A stretch of 64,000 bases of DNA from Amycolatopsis sp. MtRt-6 (GTDB lineage Bacteria; Actinomycetota; Actinomycetes; Mycobacteriales; Pseudonocardiaceae): the NCBI RefSeq assembly GCF_017308975.1, contig NZ_JADWPD010000027.1, forward strand, positions 62,001 through 126,000, read 5' to 3'. How positions within the stretch are numbered: position 1 is the first letter of the stretch; each line of letters begins with the position of its first letter. A model generated the notes under the pieces. It did not search any database. It saw only the letters and a list, made by a program, of their open reading frames with translations, and was not told where the DNA came from. Both the position numbers and the translations under genes were made by a program. This document shows, one piece after another, positions 53,857-62,971 of the stretch.

Positions 53857-56800
53857 ATGATTCGGTCGACGTCGTCCGTGGTGCTGTGCGCGGTGCTGGC
53901 CGCGACCCTCGTGCCCGCTCCTGCGGCCAACGCGGCCGCGGCGGCGCCGGGACCGGGCGCCGTCTCGCATTTCGGCCTGGCCCGCAAGGACTGCCTGGGC
54001 ACCGCCCGGAACACGACGAGCAAGGCGTGGTTCACCGTGGCGAACGGCGTGCTGTCCGACGTCTACGCGCCGGTGATCGACAACACGAACGTCGAAACGC
54101 TGCAGTTCGCCGTCACCGACGGCCGCAGCTTCACCGACCTGCAGGCGCGGGACATGACCTACACGGTCCGCACGAGCGCGGGCGGGATGGCCTGCGAGGT
54201 GACGTCGACCGCGCGCAGCGGCCGCTACCGGCTGGTCACCGAGTACCTGGCCGACCCGGCCCGGACCGGCGTGCTCATCCGCACCCGGCTGGAACCGCTG
54301 CGGGGCTCCGGCCGGGACCTGCAGGTCTACGTGCGGTTCGACGCGAGCGTCAACGGCAACGGCGGGGGCGGCCCGGCCAACGGCGGCGGCGACACCGCCA
54401 CCGTCGACGCGGCGACGTCCGCGCTGGTCAGCGCCGATCCGAACACGGTGTCGAGCGCGCCGGCCCGCGACTACGGCACCCCGCTGGCCGCCGCGCTGCG
54501 CGCCGACCGCCGGTTCCTGGCCACCGGCAGCGGCTTCGCGGGCACCGCGGGCGACGGGCTCACCCAGCTGGACCGCGACCACCGGCTCACCGACACGACG
54601 CCGTCGGCAGTGAACGGCAACGTCGTCCAGACCGCGCGGCTCGACCTCCAGCCGCGCCGCCCGGTCGTGCTGGCGCTCGGCTTCGGCGCGGACGCGCGGA
54701 CCGCCGTCGCCACGGCCGGCGCGAGCCTGCGCACGCCGTTCGAGGCGAGCTACCGCCAGTACGCGCGCGAGTGGCGTGACTACGACAACGGGCTGATCCC
54801 GCTGCGGGGCCAGGACGCCGAGGCGTACTACCAGTCGGTCAACGTGCTGAAGGCCAGTGAGGACAAGACGTTCCCCGGCGCGGTCGTCGCTTCGCTCGGC
54901 AGCCCGTGGGGCCAGGCGGTACCGGCGGGCGACGCGCCCGGCGGCAAGCCGGTCTACTTCGGCTCCTACCGCGAGATCTTCGCCCGCGACCTGTACGAAA
55001 GCTTCTCCGGTCTCCTGGCGGCCGGCGACCGCGAGACGGCGCGGGCGAGCGTCCGCTGGCTGTTCACCCGGCAGCAGCAGCCGGACGGCCGCTTCCCGCG
55101 CAACTCGCTGCTCAACGGCAAGAAGGCCCCCGACTCCGGCGGTGACCAGCTCGACGAGAGCGCGTACCCGATCCTGATGGCGTTGCAGGCCGGCCTGGAC
55201 CGCGACCGCACGCTCTACACCGACCACATCCGGGCGGCCGCGGACTTCGTCGTCGCGCACGGCCCGGCGTTCGGCTCGGAACGCTGGGAGGAGCAGGGCG
55301 GCTACTCCCCCTCGACGATCGCCGCGGAGATCGCCGGGCTCGTCGCCGCGGGCGTGATCGCCGAGCGCAACGGCGACCGGGCGCGCGCGAACGTCTACCG
55401 CGCCACCGCCGACCACTTCCAGCGCAGCGTCAAGGGCTGGACGGTGACTTCGAACGGGCCGTACGGCGGCCGGTACTTCCTGCGGCTGACCAAGAACGGC
55501 GACCCGGACTCCGAGTGGTTCTACAACCTGGGCAACGGCTCGGTCGACGCCGACCAGCGCGCGGTCGTCGACGCCGGCTTCCTCGAGCTGACGCGCCTGG
55601 GCGTACTACCCGCGGACGACCCGGACGTGGCCGCGTCGCTCGGCGTGGTCGATCGCGTGATCAAGCGGGACACCCCGGCCGGACCGGGCTGGTACCGCTA
55701 CGGGACGTCGGCGCCGGGCAGCGAAGACGGCTACGGCGACTGCTACGAGCCGGACCCGACGAACTGCGGCCCCACGGGCGCGCCCTGGCCGTCGACGAAC
55801 AGCGGGTCGGGGCACCTGTGGCCGGTGCTCGCCGGCGAACGCGGCGAGCAGGCGGTGCAGACCGGCGACCGGGCCGGCGCGGCGGCGCTGCTGCGCGCGA
55901 TGTGGGCCCAGACCAACGGAACCGGCCTGATCCCCGAGCAGATCTGGGAGAACCCGGCGCTGCCCCCGTCCCCGTACGGCTCGGACCCGCGAACGGCGTC
56001 GATCGGCTTCACACCGGGTCAGTCGGTCGGTTCGGTGGCGCCGCTGAGCTGGGCGCAGGCGCAGTCGGTCCGGCTGGCCAGGGCCCTGGCCGACGGACGG
56101 CTGCCCGAGCAACCCGCCGAAGTCCGCTCGCGCTACACCGCGCCTCCCGCGGCCTTGGCAGTCACGCTCGACGCGCCCGCGTCGGTGTCCACGGCGACCG
56201 CCGAGGTCACCGGCACCGCGCCCGCGGGCAGCCGCGTCGACCTCGCCGTCTCGGCCACCGACGGGGGCACGACCACGGTGCTCTCGACCCGGGCCTCGGC
56301 GGCAGGGACGTTCCGCACCACGGTGCCGACGCCGCTGGGCGCGAACGTCGTCACGGCGGCCGCCACGGGCGCGGGCACCGGGTACGCGCAGAAGACGATC
56401 AGCTCGGACTTCGTCACCGGCACGGTCCTGCTGGACACCACGGACCCGGACGGCGACGACAACGGCCCGGGCACGTACACCTACCCGACGGCGGGCGACT
56501 TCCACGCGGGCGCGTTCGACCTGCAGCGGTTCCAGATCATCGACTCGGGCAGCACCCTGGTCTTCCGGACGCAGGTCCGTGACCTGTCCCCGACGTTCGG
56601 CTCACCCCTGGGCGCCCAGCTGCTGACGATCTACGCCCACGACCCGGCCGCGACGGCGACCTCGACCGCGGCGCCGTACCCGAGCCGGGCGTACACGATC
56701 GCGCCGCAGGACGCGTGGAGCAGGCGCATCGAGGTCCAGGGCTTCGCCGAGCCGGCGCTCGTCGACGCTTCGGGCGCTTCGCCGGCAACGCCGTCCGTGC

Positions 56801-57120
56801 AGGCGTCGCAGGCAACGCGGTACATCACGGTCAGCGTGCCGAAGACCGCCTTCGGGACGCCCGGCCGGGGCTGGACGTTCGCCGTGGTGCTGACGGGCCA
56901 GGACGGCAACTCGCCGGACCAGGCCCGCCCGTTCACCCCCACGGCGGGCCAGTACACGTTCGGTCTCTGCGCGGCCGGCGGGACGGCCCCGATCTGCACG
57001 GCGGACCCGGCCACGGCCCCGAAGGCGTTCGACGTGCTGACGCCGTCCGGCGTGGACCAGAAGCTGGAGCTGGACCCGACCCGCGGTCCGGTTTCGGTGC
57101 GCGGAGTGCCGCTGGTCTGA
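53857..57120 (+). CDS. Secreted glucodextranase / glucoamylase-like GH15 enzyme
   Basis: 1087 residues with a signal peptide (cleavage near residue 26-29). An N-terminal beta domain (about 35-290), a GH15 (alpha/alpha)6 catalytic domain (about 310-740; R-D-L-Y-E-S, G-D-P-D-S-E-W-F-Y-N-L-G-N-G-S and Q-I-W-E motifs), a short Ig-like stretch (about 770-850) and a C-terminal DOMON-like domain (about 860-1080). This is the glucodextranase order (domains N, A, B, C) described in Arthrobacter. It would release glucose from alpha-1,6 or alpha-1,4 glucans outside the cell. Confidence 0.9.
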   Translation: MIRSTSSVVLCAVLAATLVPAPAANAAAAAPGPGAVSHFGLARKDCLGTARNTTSKAWFTVANGVLSDVYAPVIDNTNVETLQFAVTDGRSFTDLQARDMTYTVRTSAGGMACEVTSTARSGRYRLVTEYLADPARTGVLIRTRLEPLRGSGRDLQVYVRFDASVNGNGGGGPANGGGDTATVDAATSALVSADPNTVSSAPARDYGTPLAAALRADRRFLATGSGFAGTAGDGLTQLDRDHRLTDTTPSAVNGNVVQTARLDLQPRRPVVLALGFGADARTAVATAGASLRTPFEASYRQYAREWRDYDNGLIPLRGQDAEAYYQSVNVLKASEDKTFPGAVVASLGSPWGQAVPAGDAPGGKPVYFGSYREIFARDLYESFSGLLAAGDRETARASVRWLFTRQQQPDGRFPRNSLLNGKKAPDSGGDQLDESAYPILMALQAGLDRDRTLYTDHIRAAADFVVAHGPAFGSERWEEQGGYSPSTIAAEIAGLVAAGVIAERNGDRARANVYRATADHFQRSVKGWTVTSNGPYGGRYFLRLTKNGDPDSEWFYNLGNGSVDADQRAVVDAGFLELTRLGVLPADDPDVAASLGVVDRVIKRDTPAGPGWYRYGTSAPGSEDGYGDCYEPDPTNCGPTGAPWPSTNSGSGHLWPVLAGERGEQAVQTGDRAGAAALLRAMWAQTNGTGLIPEQIWENPALPPSPYGSDPRTASIGFTPGQSVGSVAPLSWAQAQSVRLARALADGRLPEQPAEVRSRYTAPPAALAVTLDAPASVSTATAEVTGTAPAGSRVDLAVSATDGGTTTVLSTRASAAGTFRTTVPTPLGANVVTAAATGAGTGYAQKTISSDFVTGTVLLDTTDPDGDDNGPGTYTYPTAGDFHAGAFDLQRFQIIDSGSTLVFRTQVRDLSPTFGSPLGAQLLTIYAHDPAATATSTAAPYPSRAYTIAPQDAWSRRIEVQGFAEPALVDASGASPATPSVQASQATRYITVSVPKTAFGTPGRGWTFAVVLTGQDGNSPDQARPFTPTAGQYTFGLCAAGGTAPICTADPATAPKAFDVLTPSGVDQKLELDPTRGPVSVRGVPLV

Positions 57121-57133
57121 CAGTCTGGCTGCC

Positions 57134-57703
57134 ATGATCGACGAGTTCGCGAAGAACTACCTGCACGGCGACCTGCGCGAGGTCCGCGAGGAGCTGGTCG
57201 GGAAGCTCGACGGATTGAGCGAGTACGACATCCGCCGTCCCCTGACCACGACGGGCACCAACCTGCTCGGCCTGATCAAGCACCTGACCCTGACCGAGGC
57301 ACGCTACTTCGGCGACATCTTCGGCCGGCCGTACCCCGAGCCGATGCCCCGGTGGGACGACCTCGAAGCACGCGGCAGCGACATGTGGGCGACCGAGCAC
57401 GAGACACGCGCGGACATCGTCGACGGCTACCGGCGGGCGTGGCAGCACTCCGACGCGACGATCGCCGAGCTCGCCATCGACGCACCGGGCCACGTGCCGT
57501 GGTGGCCCCGCCCGGACGTGCTGCTGTTCAACATCCTGGTCCACGTCCTGACCGAGACGAACCGCCACGCGGGCCACGCGGACATCCTGCGTGAACAGCT
57601 CGACGGCTCGGTCGCCTCCGAAGGCCACCGCGACGCGGAGTTCTGGGCGGCCCGCCACGCGGCGGTGGAGCGAGCGGCCCAGGCCGCGAAGAGTCCACTG
57701 TAG
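57134..57703 (+). CDS. DinB/DUF664-family protein
   Basis: 189 residues. The DinB four-helix bundle with its metal-site histidines is recognisable: His in I-K-H-L-T-L-T-E near residue 50 and the pair in T-N-R-H-A-G-H-A-D-I-L near 144-147. Members are mycothiol- or bacillithiol-dependent transferases or unknowns; in actinomycetes a mycothiol link is plausible. CAGTCT lies 7 bases before the ATG (leaderless). Confidence 0.88.
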   Translation: MIDEFAKNYLHGDLREVREELVGKLDGLSEYDIRRPLTTTGTNLLGLIKHLTLTEARYFGDIFGRPYPEPMPRWDDLEARGSDMWATEHETRADIVDGYRRAWQHSDATIAELAIDAPGHVPWWPRPDVLLFNILVHVLTETNRHAGHADILREQLDGSVASEGHRDAEFWAARHAAVERAAQAAKSPL

Positions 57704-58711
57704 TCAGAGGTCGGCGTTGAGCCGAGCCAGGATCCCGTGCGGAAACGGAAACACGGGTGCGCTGACCTCGGTGAGCCGGTCCAGCTGCGCCGCGGTGACG
57801 TCCAGCGCGAGCGCCCCGAGGGTTTCGGAAAGCTGCTCGGGCGTCCGGGCCCCGATCAGCGGCGCGGGCACGGCGGGACGGCTCAGCACCCACCGCAGAG
57901 CCACCTGCGCCGGAGTGGCGCCCGCCTCGGCCGCGACCTCGCGAACCGCGTCCAGCACCGCCCACCGGCTCTCGGGCAACGCGCTGAAGGCGGCGACACC
58001 CGGATCGGCGAGCCGGCCGGCACCGCCGTCCCGGCTGTACTTGCCGGAGAGGAACCCGCCACCGATCGCGCCCCACGGCTGGATCGCGATGCCGAACTCC
58101 CGCGCCAGCGGCACGTACTCGGCCTCGACGGCCCGCTCGACGAGCGAGTACTCCAGCTGCAGCGCCGTCACCGGCGGCCCGCCGAGCATGGCGGCCTTCG
58201 TCGCGTACCAGGCGGGGACGTCGCTGAGCCCCACGGCCCGGATCTTCCCGGCGCGCACCAGGTCGCCGAACGCCGCCATCACCTCCTCGGCCGGGGTGAA
58301 GCCGTCCCAGATGTGCAGCCAGTACAGGTCGACGTGGTCGACGCGCAGCCGCCGCAGCGACGCCTCCAGCGAGGCGATCATGTTCTTGCGGCCGTTGCTG
58401 CGGCGGCGCGGGTCCGACCGCGGGCCGCCGCCGCTGAAGTCGGGCCCGGAGTACTTCGTGGCGAGCACGACGTCGTCGCGGCCGACGTCACGGAGGAATT
58501 CGCCGACCAGTTCCTCGCTGCGGCCGGCGCTGTAGTTGTCCGCCGTGTCGACGAAGTTGCCGCCGCGCTCGACGTAGGCGCGGAACGTCTTGCGGGCGGT
58601 GGCGTCGTCGGCGCAGAAGGAGCCGGCCCCGAAGGTCAGCGCGCCCAGTGCGAGTGGCGAGACGCGCAGCCCGGAACGGCCCAGCGGCCGGTAGTCGTCC
58701 AGTTCGGTCAT
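57704..58711 (-). CDS. Aldo/keto reductase
   Basis: 335 residues from the ATG at 58711. The AKR barrel motifs are intact: D-T-A-D-N-Y-S-A-G-R-S-E with the catalytic Asp/Tyr, Lys in L-A-T-K-Y-S-G, His in Y-W-L-H-I-W-D and S-D-V-P-A-W. It belongs to the YajO/PLP-phosphatase-like group of actinobacterial AKRs reducing aldehydes with NADPH. Its stop directly abuts the end of the DinB gene. Confidence 0.92.
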   Translation of the reverse strand: MTELDDYRPLGRSGLRVSPLALGALTFGAGSFCADDATARKTFRAYVERGGNFVDTADNYSAGRSEELVGEFLRDVGRDDVVLATKYSGPDFSGGGPRSDPRRRSNGRKNMIASLEASLRRLRVDHVDLYWLHIWDGFTPAEEVMAAFGDLVRAGKIRAVGLSDVPAWYATKAAMLGGPPVTALQLEYSLVERAVEAEYVPLAREFGIAIQPWGAIGGGFLSGKYSRDGGAGRLADPGVAAFSALPESRWAVLDAVREVAAEAGATPAQVALRWVLSRPAVPAPLIGARTPEQLSETLGALALDVTAAQLDRLTEVSAPVFPFPHGILARLNADL

Positions 58712-58892
58712 GCCCCGATCGTGCAGCCTGGAGCGCGCTCCAGGGCAACCCCCGCCCAGGGCGTTCGAGGGCACTATCGGGGAGACAACCAGGCCGTGTC
58801 CCCGGCTCGCGCCGGACGACCGGCCGTGATGGGCTAGCCTGCCGCTCAACGGGTCCGGCCGAGCGCGCCGGCTGTGTCGAGGAGTCGATTTC

Positions 58893-59396
58893 GTGCAACC
58901 GAACCTGGGGCCAGGCGAAGACTTCCAGCTCCTGCTCGAACGGCAGGTCCGGGAAATGCAGTCGAAGGCGGCGGCGCTGAACGAGGCGCTTTCCGCGGCC
59001 GGGGCGACGGTCCGCAGCCGCGACGGCTCGGTCACCGTGACGCTCGCCCCGAACGGCGCGCTCACGAACCTCGAGCTCGGCCACCGGGCGTGCGAGCTGG
59101 GCCCGGCCCGGCTGACCGCGGCGATCATGGGTGCGGTGCGGGACGCGCAACGCCAGACCGCCCGCGCCGTCGCGGATTCCTTCGCCACCATCAACGGCGA
59201 CGGCGAGTCGACCGAAATGGTCCGGTCCTTCCTCCCGCCGGACCCGCCGCCGGACGGGGACTTCGCGGCGCCGGAGAGCGCCGAACCCACGCCGCCCGCT
59301 CCTGCGGCACCGGCTGCGCCGCCTTCGCCGCCGTCCGCGCCGCGCCGCCGTCCGGTGGCCGACGACCGCTCCGACGACGAATCGAACCCCTGGTGA
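58893..59396 (+). CDS. YbaB/EbfC-like protein (secretion-cassette type)
   Basis: 167 residues from a GTG. Residues 12-110 have the YbaB/EbfC fold pattern (L-L-E-R-Q-V-R-E-M-Q-S-K-A, S-V-T-V-T-L-A-P-N-G-A-L-T-N-L-E-L), followed by an acidic Pro/Ala-rich tail. In actinomycetes such extended YbaB-like proteins are found beside WXG100/ESX-type genes rather than dnaX/recR, as here: the next gene overlaps by 4 bp and is WXG100-like. They are thought to be chaperones or cofactors, not nucleoid proteins, but evidence is thin. Confidence 0.8.
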   Translation: MQPNLGPGEDFQLLLERQVREMQSKAAALNEALSAAGATVRSRDGSVTVTLAPNGALTNLELGHRACELGPARLTAAIMGAVRDAQRQTARAVADSFATINGDGESTEMVRSFLPPDPPPDGDFAAPESAEPTPPAPAAPAAPPSPPSAPRRRPVADDRSDDESNPW

Positions 59397-59707
59397 CCGG
59401 CGGCGGCTTCCGCGTCTCTTCGGAGCCACTCGCGAACTTCGGCAAGCACCTCGACGAGCTGCAGAAGAACCTCCAGAGCACTTCGGACCTCGTCGGCGGC
59501 ATGGTGTGCGACCCGGGCATGTTCGGCATCAACCCGGCGTGCCAGCTGATGGCCGCCGGCGCGAGCACCTGGACCGACAAGGCGCACCACCAGTTCGGGG
59601 AGTACGCCAAGACCATCGGCGAGTTCGCCGACAAGGTCACCGAGGCCGCGAAGCGCTACCAGTCGGGCGAAGAAGACGCCGTGAACTCGATCGTGAGGTT
59701 CGAATAG
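59393..59707 (+). CDS. WXG100-like small secreted-type protein
   Basis: 104 residues from a GTG overlapping the previous stop. Two helices flank a Trp (S-T-W-T-D near residue 59) and the C-terminal half (F-G-E-Y-A-K-T-I-G-E-F-A-D-K-V) is amphipathic, the WXG100/ESX helical hairpin pattern, although the motif is W-x-D rather than W-x-G. No signal peptide, as expected for type VII substrates. It is translationally coupled to both neighbours. Confidence 0.7.
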   Translation: MTGGGFRVSSEPLANFGKHLDELQKNLQSTSDLVGGMVCDPGMFGINPACQLMAAGASTWTDKAHHQFGEYAKTIGEFADKVTEAAKRYQSGEEDAVNSIVRFE

Positions 59708-61347
59708 TGGGCGACGACTACAAGAGCAAGGACGTCAGCCTCCACGGTTCGGAACTGTTCAACGAGGACAACCGATCGGCCGGGGCGGGCTTCTTCGAGG
59801 CGGCGACGGGCCTGGACAAGGCCGTCAAGGAGCACGACCAGGTCGCGATCGGCATCGGCTCGGCGGGGATGGCGCTGGAGACCATCGGTCTCGTGCTGGA
59901 CCCGATCGGGAGCCTGCTGACGGCCGGGATCGGCTGGCTCATCGAGCACATCACGATCCTGCGGTGGCCGCTGGACATCCTGATGGGCGACCCGATCGGC
60001 ATCGCGGCGGCCAGCGAAGCGCTGACGGCGGAGAAGAAGAAGCTGGAGCAGTGGTCAGCCGACCACCAGCAGGCGCTCGACACGCTGATGAAGGAGTGGA
60101 GCGGGCAGGCCGCGGACCAGTTCAAGAAGGACATGGACGCGGTCACCGAGCAGCTGGGCTCCCTCGGCGGCTACCTCGACGAGGCCGGCAAGAACATGAA
60201 GATCGCCGGCGGCATCGTCGGCGCGTTCCGCGGCATCCTCCGCGACCTGATCGCGATGCTCCTGGCAACGATCATCAAGGGCGCCCTGATCGCGGCGGCC
60301 CTGGCCCCGGTGACGTTCGGAGCGTCGATCGCGATCTTCATCGGCACGACGATCGGCACGGTGGCCACGGCCCTGGGCAAGATCGGCGCGAAGCTGGCCC
60401 AGCTGGCGAAGAAGCTGGGCGAGCTGCTAAAGGCGCTGACCAAGCTGGGCAAGGCGGGCGACGACCTGGCGGCGGCCAAGCCCCCGACGAGCAGCCTGAC
60501 CCCGGCACCCACCCCGAAGCCGGACACCACACCGGCCCCCAAGCCGGACACGACCCCCGAGCCGAAGCCGGACACCACGCCCTCGTCGGCGACCCCGGAG
60601 CCGAAGCCCGAGCCGAAGCCGGACCCCAAGCCCGAGCCGAAGCCGGACCCCAAGCCGGAACCGAAGCCCGAGCCGGCGCCATCGTCGTCCTCGGCCACGC
60701 CGGAACCCAAGCCCGACCCCAAACCGGACCCCAAGCCCGAGCCGAAGCCGGACCCCAAGCCCGACACCACGCCCTCCTCGGCCACCCCCGAGCCGAAGCC
60801 TGAGCCCAAACCGGACCCCAAGCCCGACACCACGCCCTCCTCGGCGGCCCCGGAACCGAAGCCCGAGCTGGCGCCATCGTCGTCCTCAGCCACCCCGGAC
60901 CCCAAACCCGAGCCCAAGCCGGACACCACACCCGAGCCCAAGCCCGAACCGGCGCCCGCGTCGGCCACCCCGGAACCGAAGCCCGACACCAAACCGGACA
61001 CGACCCCGGAACCCAAGCCCGACACCACACCCGACCCGAAGCCGGAGCCCAAGCCGCACAAGCCGTTCACCGACCAGATGACCGACGTCATCAAGACCAA
61101 ACTGTCCCAAATGGATGGTGTGACGCCCGAGATCATGCAGAAGTTCGACAAGATCAGCAACTTCTCCGTGCACGAGCTCGGCAAGCTCTTCGGCAAGGAA
61201 GGCGCCGAAAAGTTCGAGTCGGCCATCAAGGTCATGACCGACCCGTGGTTCGGCAAGTCGGGCCTGGCCGGCAAGACCGTGGTCGACATGATCAAGGGCG
61301 TGCCCGCCAGCGTCGGCAACGTCACCGGCGGGGACGACGAGTCCTAA
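59707..61347 (+). CDS. Large WxG-motif, Pro/Lys-rich repeat protein (putative type VII substrate or effector)
   Basis: 546 residues; the GTG shares its G with the TAG stop of the previous gene. Residues 46-80 and 166-223 are hydrophobic helices and between them K-E-W-S-G-Q-A-A-D-Q-F (W near 132) is a WXG motif. From about 266 to 453 runs a low-complexity tract of PKPE/PKPD repeats with Thr/Ser spacers, some 40 copies. The C-terminal 90 residues (from P-F-T-D-Q-M) are an unrecognised helical domain. The layout, WXG module, hydrophobic segment, long Pro-rich stalk and terminal domain, is that of a secreted or wall-spanning polymorphic effector. Function not known. Confidence 0.75.
   Translation: MGDDYKSKDVSLHGSELFNEDNRSAGAGFFEAATGLDKAVKEHDQVAIGIGSAGMALETIGLVLDPIGSLLTAGIGWLIEHITILRWPLDILMGDPIGIAAASEALTAEKKKLEQWSADHQQALDTLMKEWSGQAADQFKKDMDAVTEQLGSLGGYLDEAGKNMKIAGGIVGAFRGILRDLIAMLLATIIKGALIAAALAPVTFGASIAIFIGTTIGTVATALGKIGAKLAQLAKKLGELLKALTKLGKAGDDLAAAKPPTSSLTPAPTPKPDTTPAPKPDTTPEPKPDTTPSSATPEPKPEPKPDPKPEPKPDPKPEPKPEPAPSSSSATPEPKPDPKPDPKPEPKPDPKPDTTPSSATPEPKPEPKPDPKPDTTPSSAAPEPKPELAPSSSSATPDPKPEPKPDTTPEPKPEPAPASATPEPKPDTKPDTTPEPKPDTTPDPKPEPKPHKPFTDQMTDVIKTKLSQMDGVTPEIMQKFDKISNFSVHELGKLFGKEGAEKFESAIKVMTDPWFGKSGLAGKTVVDMIKGVPASVGNVTGGDDES
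60505..61065 (+). repeat. PKPE/PKPD codon repeat tract
   Basis: A tandem coding repeat of CCC/GAG-AAG-CCG type units within the large WXG gene; the number of units is prone to change by slippage. The repeat phase is kept in frame throughout. Confidence 0.9.
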
Positions 61348-62204
61348 CCGAGCGGCTCGAGCCCGGTCAGCGCCACGCTTTCCTTCCACAGCCGCGCGGC
61401 GGCCGCGTCGTCGGCCAGGTTCGCCCACCGGCGTTCCAGCCGCGGCCGGCCGCGCAGGCCGAACACGCGCGGGCCCCACAGCTGCCCGCCCTCGACGTCC
61501 GGATCGAGGACCGCGCGCACCGCGGGCCGCGCTCCGGCGTCCTTGCCGTGCAGCACCACCCGGGCCGGCAGCCCGCGCAGCCACGCGCCGGCGGTGCGGG
61601 TGTGCACGGGCGGCCGTGACGGCGTCAGCGAGTCGAGCGCGCCGCCGGGGTGGGCGAGCACGCTGACCCGCCGTGAACCCGCTGCCCGCAGCCGCCGGTC
61701 GAGTTCGAGCGCGAAGAGCAGCTGAGCCAGCTTGGACCGCTCGTAGGCCCGCTTCGGCTGGTAGTCCCGCTCGCTCTGGAGGTCAAGAAAGTCCAGGCTC
61801 GCCGACTTCGCCGCGAAACTGCCGGTGGTGACGATCCGCGCGGCCGGCGTCAGCGCCGGCAGCAGCCGCGCGATCAGCGCGAAGTGGCCGAGGTGGTTGG
61901 TGCCGAACATCAGCTCGTGCCCGTCCGGGGTCTCCCGCCGCGGCGGCGCGTCGAGCGCGACACCGGCGTTGCAGACGACGGCGTCGAGTTCCCCCACGTC
62001 CGGTTCGAGCGAGCCGAGGTCGGCCAGGTCCAGCCGGACGCACCCGGCCTTCGCCCCGGCGACCCGCGAGCGGATCGACGCGGCGGCGGCCCGCGCCTTG
62101 ACCGGGTCGCGGCTGCCGATCACCACCTCCACGCCGGCCGAAGCCAGCTGCTCGGCGACGAAGTAGCCGATCCCCGCGTTGCCCCCGGTCACCAGTACCC
62201 GCAC
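61344..62204 (-). CDS. Short-chain dehydrogenase-like oxidoreductase
   Basis: 286 residues from a GTG with GGAGGGG before it. Cofactor motif T-G-G-N-A-G-I-G-Y, N-A-G-V-A-L-D, catalytic Ser in T-T-G-S-F-A and Y-E-R-S-K-L as YxxxK: the retinol-dehydrogenase/protochlorophyllide-reductase-like SDR subgroup. It converges with the large WXG gene with a 4-bp overlap. Confidence 0.9.
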   Translation of the reverse strand: MRVLVTGGNAGIGYFVAEQLASAGVEVVIGSRDPVKARAAAASIRSRVAGAKAGCVRLDLADLGSLEPDVGELDAVVCNAGVALDAPPRRETPDGHELMFGTNHLGHFALIARLLPALTPAARIVTTGSFAAKSASLDFLDLQSERDYQPKRAYERSKLAQLLFALELDRRLRAAGSRRVSVLAHPGGALDSLTPSRPPVHTRTAGAWLRGLPARVVLHGKDAGARPAVRAVLDPDVEGGQLWGPRVFGLRGRPRLERRWANLADDAAAARLWKESVALTGLEPLG

Positions 62205-62247
62205 CGCCGCCCCTCCATGTCCCGGGGACAACGCTACCGGGCGGCGA

Positions 62248-62619
62248 TCAGAGCCGGCTGAGGCCGTGGAGGATGCGCTTCATGAGGTCCATGTTCGGCC
62301 GGTTGCCGTTGCCCCGCTTCGCGGTGTGCACGGCGACGAGACCGCGATCGGCGAGGTCGGAGAGCAGAACGCGCGCCACCCCGAGCGGCAGCCGCCGCCG
62401 AGCGGCGACCTCGGCCACCGACTGCGAAGTGCAGCACAGCACGCAGATTTCCGACTCTTCCGCGGTGCTCCCGCGCGTCATGGCCCGCCCGCGCGCGGTG
62501 GTCGAGACCAGTGTCTCGACGGGAAGGTCGCGCGTCGGGCGCGTCCGGCCGTGGGTGCGGAAGTACGGACGAACGAGCCCCGCCGCCCCTCCGTCTTCGA
62601 GCGCGGTCCCCCAGTGCAC
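62248..62619 (-). CDS. DUF742-family protein
   Basis: 123 residues from a GTG with GAGGAG 6 bases before. V-R-P-Y and C-x2-C-C-T-S-Q-S-V-A-E-V-A-A-R-R-R-L-P-L-G-V-A-R-V-L-L-S-D-L mark the DUF742 winged-helix-like family. It normally sits in conservons with a sensor kinase, a roadblock protein and a small GTPase; none is adjacent here, so it is an orphan copy. Confidence 0.9.
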   Translation of the reverse strand: MHWGTALEDGGAAGLVRPYFRTHGRTRPTRDLPVETLVSTTARGRAMTRGSTAEESEICVLCCTSQSVAEVAARRRLPLGVARVLLSDLADRGLVAVHTAKRGNGNRPNMDLMKRILHGLSRL

Positions 62620-62716
62620 AGCGAGCTCCTCACGGCGATTAATCCTTGTAGGCGATTATTCGACACCGTGATCGACTCCACCGCAATCGTCCGAACAGGC
62701 TAACGGACGGTAAACT

Positions 62717-62971
62717 GCAGGTCAGAGCAGCACCGTTGAGCGACACCACCCCGAGGGACGAAGGTCATCCAGCGGGATTATCAGAGTTCTGACAACTACG
62801 CCGCCGCCGGAGCGTCGCCCCCTGCAAGAAGGGTGCACCGAAGATGCTCGGCCAGACGGACGTCCCGAGCAACAAACCCGCAGGTCAGAGGCGTATAGGT
62901 TTCTTGTTCATGAACTATCCAGGCGGTCGGTGAGCCTGGGGGCGTTCTTGGGCACACCGCCTCTGACCTGC
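62717..62971. repeat. Three copies of GCAGGTCAGAG
   Basis: Copies at 62717-62727 and 62880-62890 (direct) and 62961-62971 (inverted). The last two extend to a perfect 14-bp inverted repeat (GCAGGTCAGAGGCG) enclosing GTTCATGAAC and a CCAGGC/GCCTGG hairpin, followed by CTCTTTT. Possible recombination, replication or RNA structure; the T tract also allows a terminator. Confidence 0.7.

Noticed and set aside
60505..61065. CRISPR or DNA-level satellite in the PKPE repeat
   Set aside because: The repeat is a coding tract in the frame of the large WXG gene, with codon-level variation and no spacers.
62880..62971. tRNA gene or tRNA-derived attachment site
   Set aside because: The branched structure resembles a cloverleaf at first sight, but there is no T-loop (GGTTCGAATCC-like) sequence, anticodon arm or CCA-ready end.
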